From GCA-002790615 sp964438025 (GTDB taxonomy: Bacteria; Patescibacteriota; Minisyncoccia; Moranbacterales; UBA2206), in assembly GCA_964438025.1 (NCBI GenBank), contig CAYTIK010000023.1, positions 1-16,179 on the forward strand: 16,179 bases of DNA, in the 5' to 3' direction. A program made the translations under genes and the position numbers. The notes under the pieces were generated by a model, which ran no database searches, was not told the DNA's origin, and was given only the letters and a program-made list of their open reading frames with translations. This document shows positions 14,252 through 16,179 of the stretch, in pieces (the stretch's first letter is position 1; each line of letters starts with the position of its first letter).

Positions 14252-14617
14252 ATGAAACATCAGAAAAAAACCAGAGAACTCGGACGTCCTGCCAGCCAGC
14301 GGAAAGCTTTGTTGCGCTTGTTATTAAGTAGCTTAATCCTCAAAGAAAAAATTATAACCACGGAAGCCAAAGCCAAGGAAACTAAGAAAAAAATCGATCC
14401 ATTGGTCAATCAAGCTAAAAAATTTGAAGATCAAGCCAAGAAAGCGGCAGTTTTAAGGAAGCTTAAAAATGGATTATCTAAAGCGGCGGTCAAGAAATTA
14501 ACCGGAGAATTTTTAAAACGTTTTACTAAAAGAGGCAGCGGTTATACGCGAGTAATCAAACTTGGATTGCAAAGAGAAGACAACGCCAGGATGGCCGTGA
14601 TTGAATTTGTGGATTAA
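14252..14617 (+). CDS. rplQ: 50S ribosomal protein L17
   Basis: bL17 of the large subunit near the exit tunnel. 121 aa, the usual length. Identified by the N-terminal LGRPASQRKALLRLLLSSLILKEKIITTEAKAKE signature and the C-terminal GSGYTRVIKLGLQREDNARMAVIEFVD. It starts 20 bases after the rpoA stop without Shine-Dalgarno and closes the alpha-operon block; rplM follows after 17 bases, so transcription likely continues. Confidence 0.97.
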   Translation: MKHQKKTRELGRPASQRKALLRLLLSSLILKEKIITTEAKAKETKKKIDPLVNQAKKFEDQAKKAAVLRKLKNGLSKAAVKKLTGEFLKRFTKRGSGYTRVIKLGLQREDNARMAVIEFVD

Positions 14618-14634
14618 TATAAATTATTTAAACT

Positions 14635-15033
14635 ATGCCCAAAAAGATTATAAGAATTTACCATCTGTTTGATGCTCAAGGAAAAATCCTGGGTCGCTTA
14701 TCGACGGAAATAGCGCTGATTTTACGCGGCAAAAATAAAGTGGATTTTACGCCTAACGTGGATGGCGGAGATTTTGTGGTAGTGATTAATGCCGATAAAA
14801 TAGCCGTGACTGGGAAAAAAATGGATGACAAAATTTACCATCGTTTCAGCGGCTATCCGGGTGGCATCACTTCCGTTAAGCTCAAGGAGCAGATAATTAA
14901 AGATTCGCGCAAAGTTATCGAGCATTCGATTTATCATATGTTGGCGAAAAATAAATTAAGAAATAGAATGATGGCACGCCTTTTAATTTATAAAGACGAA
15001 AAACACACGCATAAGATTGACATAACTTATTAA
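14635..15033 (+). CDS. rplM: 50S ribosomal protein L13
   Basis: uL13, an early assembly protein of the 50S subunit. 132 aa, slightly shorter than the usual 142. Motifs: FDAQGKILGRLSTEIALILRGK, DFVVVINADKIAVTGKKMDDKIYHRFSGYPGG and KLRNRMMARLLIYKDEKHTH, with the typical Tyr-His region. The first residues (MPKKIIRIYHLF) differ from the MKTF start of classical forms. It ends 5 bases before rpsI, the almost universal L13-S9 pair. Confidence 0.97.
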   Translation: MPKKIIRIYHLFDAQGKILGRLSTEIALILRGKNKVDFTPNVDGGDFVVVINADKIAVTGKKMDDKIYHRFSGYPGGITSVKLKEQIIKDSRKVIEHSIYHMLAKNKLRNRMMARLLIYKDEKHTHKIDITY

Positions 15034-15038
15034 TTTAT

Positions 15039-15617
15039 ATGGTTAAAACCAAGGAACCAAAAAAGGTCAAAGTAAAAAAAGCTGCGGCTAAAAAAACGTC
15101 TGCGCCTAAAAAAGTGGCGAAGACTAAAGTTGCAGAAAAAAGGGAAGCGAAGAAAGCGGTTGTTGTTCCGGAAATTATTCCAACAGAAAAAGTTTCCGCG
15201 GCGAAAGAAACAGGGGAAAGAGGAAAATATTTTTATGCCTTAGGCCGGAGAAAAACTTCTATTGCCCAAGTGCGACTTTATCCCATGGCCGGTAAAACGG
15301 CGGAATTTAAAGTTAACGGTAAAGATTTAGTGCAATATTTGACCATCAAAAGATTTCAAACTGCAGCCTTGTCGCCTTTGACAGCTTTAGGCTTAGAAGG
15401 TAAATTTGATATTTCCGTCAAAGTTTTCGGCGGCGGCATCAACGGCCAAGCGGACGCGATAAAATTAGGTATCGCCCGAGCTTTAGTGGTCAAAGATGAA
15501 AGCTCAAGAAAAGCGCTGAAAGACAAAGGCTTTTTGACTCGCGATTCCCGCAAGGTGGAAAGAAAGAAACCAGGACTCAAAAAAGCGAGAAGGGCGCCAC
15601 AATGGGCAAAAAGATAG
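15039..15617 (+). CDS. rpsI: 30S ribosomal protein S9 with N-terminal extension
   Basis: uS9 of the 30S head; its C-terminal tail reaches the P-site tRNA. The core of about 130 residues starts near residue 63 (GKYFYALGRRKTSIAQVRLYP) and contains LTALGLEGKFDISVKVFGGGINGQADAIKLGIARAL, then the DSRKVERKKPGLKKARRAPQWAKR tail with its invariant terminal KR. The first 60 residues are a Lys/Ala-rich extension, likely disordered, giving 192 aa in total. The last codons (15595-15617) form one arm of a long hairpin that continues past the stop. A second, differently coded copy of the C-terminus lies 126 bases downstream. Confidence 0.97.
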   Translation: MVKTKEPKKVKVKKAAAKKTSAPKKVAKTKVAEKREAKKAVVVPEIIPTEKVSAAKETGERGKYFYALGRRKTSIAQVRLYPMAGKTAEFKVNGKDLVQYLTIKRFQTAALSPLTALGLEGKFDISVKVFGGGINGQADAIKLGIARALVVKDESSRKALKDKGFLTRDSRKVERKKPGLKKARRAPQWAKR

Positions 15618-15640
15618 TAATCTTTTTGACCATAGTGGCG
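15595..15640 (+). other. Long stem spanning the rpsI stop codon
   Basis: CGCCAC (15595-15600) pairs with GTGGCG (15635-15640), ATGG (15602-15605) with CCAT (15630-15633), and CAAAAAGAT (15607-15615) with ATCTTTTTG (15620-15628): 19 pairs with two single mismatches and an AGTA loop holding the end of the stop codon. It could slow ribosomes or protect the mRNA end; the U-stretch is inside the stem, so a terminator role is doubtful. Confidence 0.7.
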
Positions 15641-15651
15641 AGGAAAGGGGT

Positions 15652-15718
15652 CGGGAAAACGTGAGTTTTACCGTAGTGGAAATACTAAAACCGCAAGGTT
15701 TTAGGGAGCACGAAGTGC
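15652..15718 (+). ncRNA. Cluster of GNRA-loop hairpins after rpsI
   Basis: Consecutive hairpins: CGG-g-AAAAC / GTTTT-a-CCG with loop GTGA (15652-15673); TAGTG / TACTA with loop GAAA (15674-15687); AAACC / GGTTT with loop GCAA (15688-15701), extendable to 8 bp CTAAAACC/GGTTTTAG by competing with the previous one; GCAC / GTGC with loop GAA (15708-15718). GGCG (15637-15640) can close the set with CGCC (15721-15724). Three GNRA loops in a row are unlikely by chance and suggest a folded RNA. No family recognised; it starts with GAGGAAAG, as RNase P RNA does in one conserved stretch, but the rest does not fit. Confidence 0.5.
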
Positions 15719-15743
15719 GACGCCTCATTGGGCCAAACGTTAG
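15708..15743 (+). pseudogene. Second rpsI 3' end (displaced S9 C-terminus)
   Basis: Read in the frame ending at TAG 15741-15743, this segment encodes ARSATPHWAKR-stop, which aligns with the genuine S9 end ARRAPQWAKR-stop at 15615-15617, with one extra Thr. Codons differ mostly at synonymous positions (Pro cca/cct, Ala gca/gcc, Arg aga/cgt; Gln caa becomes His cat), and both stops are followed by TAA and T-rich sequence. The frame has a stop at 15702-15704, so only the tail exists. Interpreted as a duplicated or displaced gene end. Confidence 0.65.
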
Positions 15744-15768
15744 TAAATTTATTCTATTTTTCAATACT

Positions 15769-15798
15769 CAAAAAACGCCTAAATAAGGGTGTTTTTTG
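15769..15798 (+). terminator. Intrinsic terminator closing the ribosomal operon
   Basis: CAAAAAACGCC (15769-15779) pairs with GGGTGTTTTTTG (15787-15798; one G-T wobble) around a small A-rich loop. With its A-tract and T-tract on the two sides it can act in both directions. It is followed at once by the promoter of the next gene. Confidence 0.75.
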
Positions 15799-15801
15799 TA
15801 T

Positions 15802-15830
15802 TTGACAAAAATAAAAAATAAGAATATGAT
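15802..15830 (+). promoter_or_regulatory. Consensus promoter of the last gene
   Basis: TTGACA (15802-15807), exactly 17 bases, TATGAT (15825-15830). The predicted start near 15837 coincides with the first base of a 5' UTR hairpin. Confidence 0.8.
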
Positions 15831-15835
15831 AAAAA

Positions 15836-15861
15836 GTTGCAATATATAACATATTGGCAAC
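15836..15861 (+). promoter_or_regulatory. 5' UTR hairpin of the last gene
   Basis: GTTGC-AATAT (15836-15845) pairs with ATATT-g-GCAAC (15851-15861), with one bulged G and a five-base ATAAC loop. Being at the predicted transcript 5' end, it may protect the mRNA from decay. Confidence 0.55.
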
Positions 15862-15875
15862 AAAAAATAGAAACG

Positions 15876-15882
15876 AAGGAGG
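15876..15882 (+). promoter_or_regulatory. Strong Shine-Dalgarno
   Basis: AAGGAGG with 8 bases to ATG 15891. It is the only clear Shine-Dalgarno before a gene in this window and decides the start of the last gene. Confidence 0.85.
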
Positions 15883-15890
15883 TTCTTTTT

Positions 15891-16179
15891 ATGAAAAAAA
15901 CAGGAATAGCGTTGATTGCAATCGGATTGGTTTTATTTATCGCCTGGGGCACGTTCAGAACAGTAGCGAATATCCAGTTTGATCGCAAATGCGGCGGGTA
16001 TCTAAAGCGGGCATCCGATGCCAACACCATTGAGATTGCCAAAAGAGAACTTCAAAGGGCGGTCTCGTATGCGGAAAAAGAGGAACTGACGCAAGGATAT
16101 ACCAATATTCTCTGGCAGACACCTAAAGAAGACATAGGTTTCTGGTTTGGGAATATCAAGGCATCTCTTGAAGAACTGA
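15891..16179 (+). CDS. Unknown membrane-anchored protein, 3' end outside window
   Basis: Only the first 96 codons are visible and no stop is reached. The N-terminus MKKTGIALIAIGLVLFIAWG is a short basic start followed by a hydrophobic helix (residues about 5-20), an uncleaved anchor or signal peptide. The following segment is polar and helical (FDRKCGGYLKRASDANTIEI, then AKRELQRAVSYAEKEELTQG), with a single Cys at residue 34 that does not form a lipobox. The family looks familiar from patescibacterial hypothetical proteins but I cannot name a function. It is transcribed from its own consensus promoter, with a 5' UTR stem and a strong Shine-Dalgarno, unlike every other gene here, which suggests high expression or different control. 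Confidence 0.8.
   Translation, partial: MKKTGIALIAIGLVLFIAWGTFRTVANIQFDRKCGGYLKRASDANTIEIAKRELQRAVSYAEKEELTQGYTNILWQTPKEDIGFWFGNIKASLEEL

Noticed and set aside
15602..15663. Small ORF overlapping the rpsI end, with a P-loop-like ARKGVGKT
   Set aside because: Twenty codons, out of frame with rpsI, lying in the long stem; no start signal, and the P-loop resemblance is chance.
15639..15740. RNase P RNA (GAGGAAAG)
   Set aside because: Only the short GAGGAAAG string fits; the region is too short and the other conserved blocks (such as ACAGAA and the 3' P4 strand) are absent.
1..16179. CRISPR array, tRNA or rRNA genes, transposase or integrase genes
   Set aside because: No regularly spaced repeats, no cloverleaf with TTCGANNC arm, and no recombinase motifs were seen on either strand.

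Overview
The window looks like a piece of a Patescibacteria (Candidate Phyla Radiation) genome, probably a Parcubacteria-type lineage. The evidence is a moderately AT-rich sequence, a short AlaS that stops after its editing domain, a large protein with one membrane anchor and a baseplate-J-like outer part next to an FtsA/PilM-like ATPase, a membrane protein paired with a soluble VirD4/TraG-like ATPase, and gene starts that almost all lack a Shine-Dalgarno sequence. TAA, TAG and TGA are all used as stops, so no recoding of UGA is seen. The lineage is inferred from gene content and protein style, not from a database search.

Layout. 1-1189: promoter and a sigma-region-4/HARE-HTH DNA-binding protein. 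1196-4632: a membrane protein and a TraG-like ATPase with a C-terminal zinc finger, each preceded by a palindromic non-coding element. 4687-7210: two small charged coiled-coil proteins and alaS, with a 113-bp terminal-inverted-repeat element between the small genes. 7211-7616: no protein gene; it holds the alaS terminator, a hairpin, and a structured RNA candidate with its own promoter and terminator. 7617-10976: an FtsA/PilM-like ATPase and a large membrane-anchored protein interrupted by a 10-N assembly gap; a second copy of the 113-bp element lies between them. 10963-15617: the ribosomal alpha-operon cluster infA-rpmJ-rpsM-rpsK-rpsD-rpoA-rplQ followed by rplM-rpsI, with a consensus promoter inside the end of the preceding gene. 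15595-15798: a structured non-coding region and a terminator. 15802-16179: a consensus promoter, a 5' UTR stem, a strong Shine-Dalgarno and the start of an unknown membrane-anchored protein that runs off the window.

Two observations stand out. First, 126 bp downstream of the rpsI stop there is a second, differently coded copy of the S9 C-terminus (TPHWAKR-stop against APQWAKR-stop, with mostly synonymous differences). The two copies flank a cluster of hairpins with GNRA loops. This is the pattern left when an element inserts at the 3' end of a gene and regenerates that end. Second, the RNA candidate at 7381-7544 has mutually exclusive helices around a textbook terminator, so it is either an independent small RNA or an attenuator/riboswitch upstream of the FtsA/PilM-like gene. 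The window also carries at least four palindromic interspersed elements (two of them the same family) and one GC-rich palindrome lying in frame inside a protein-coding gene.
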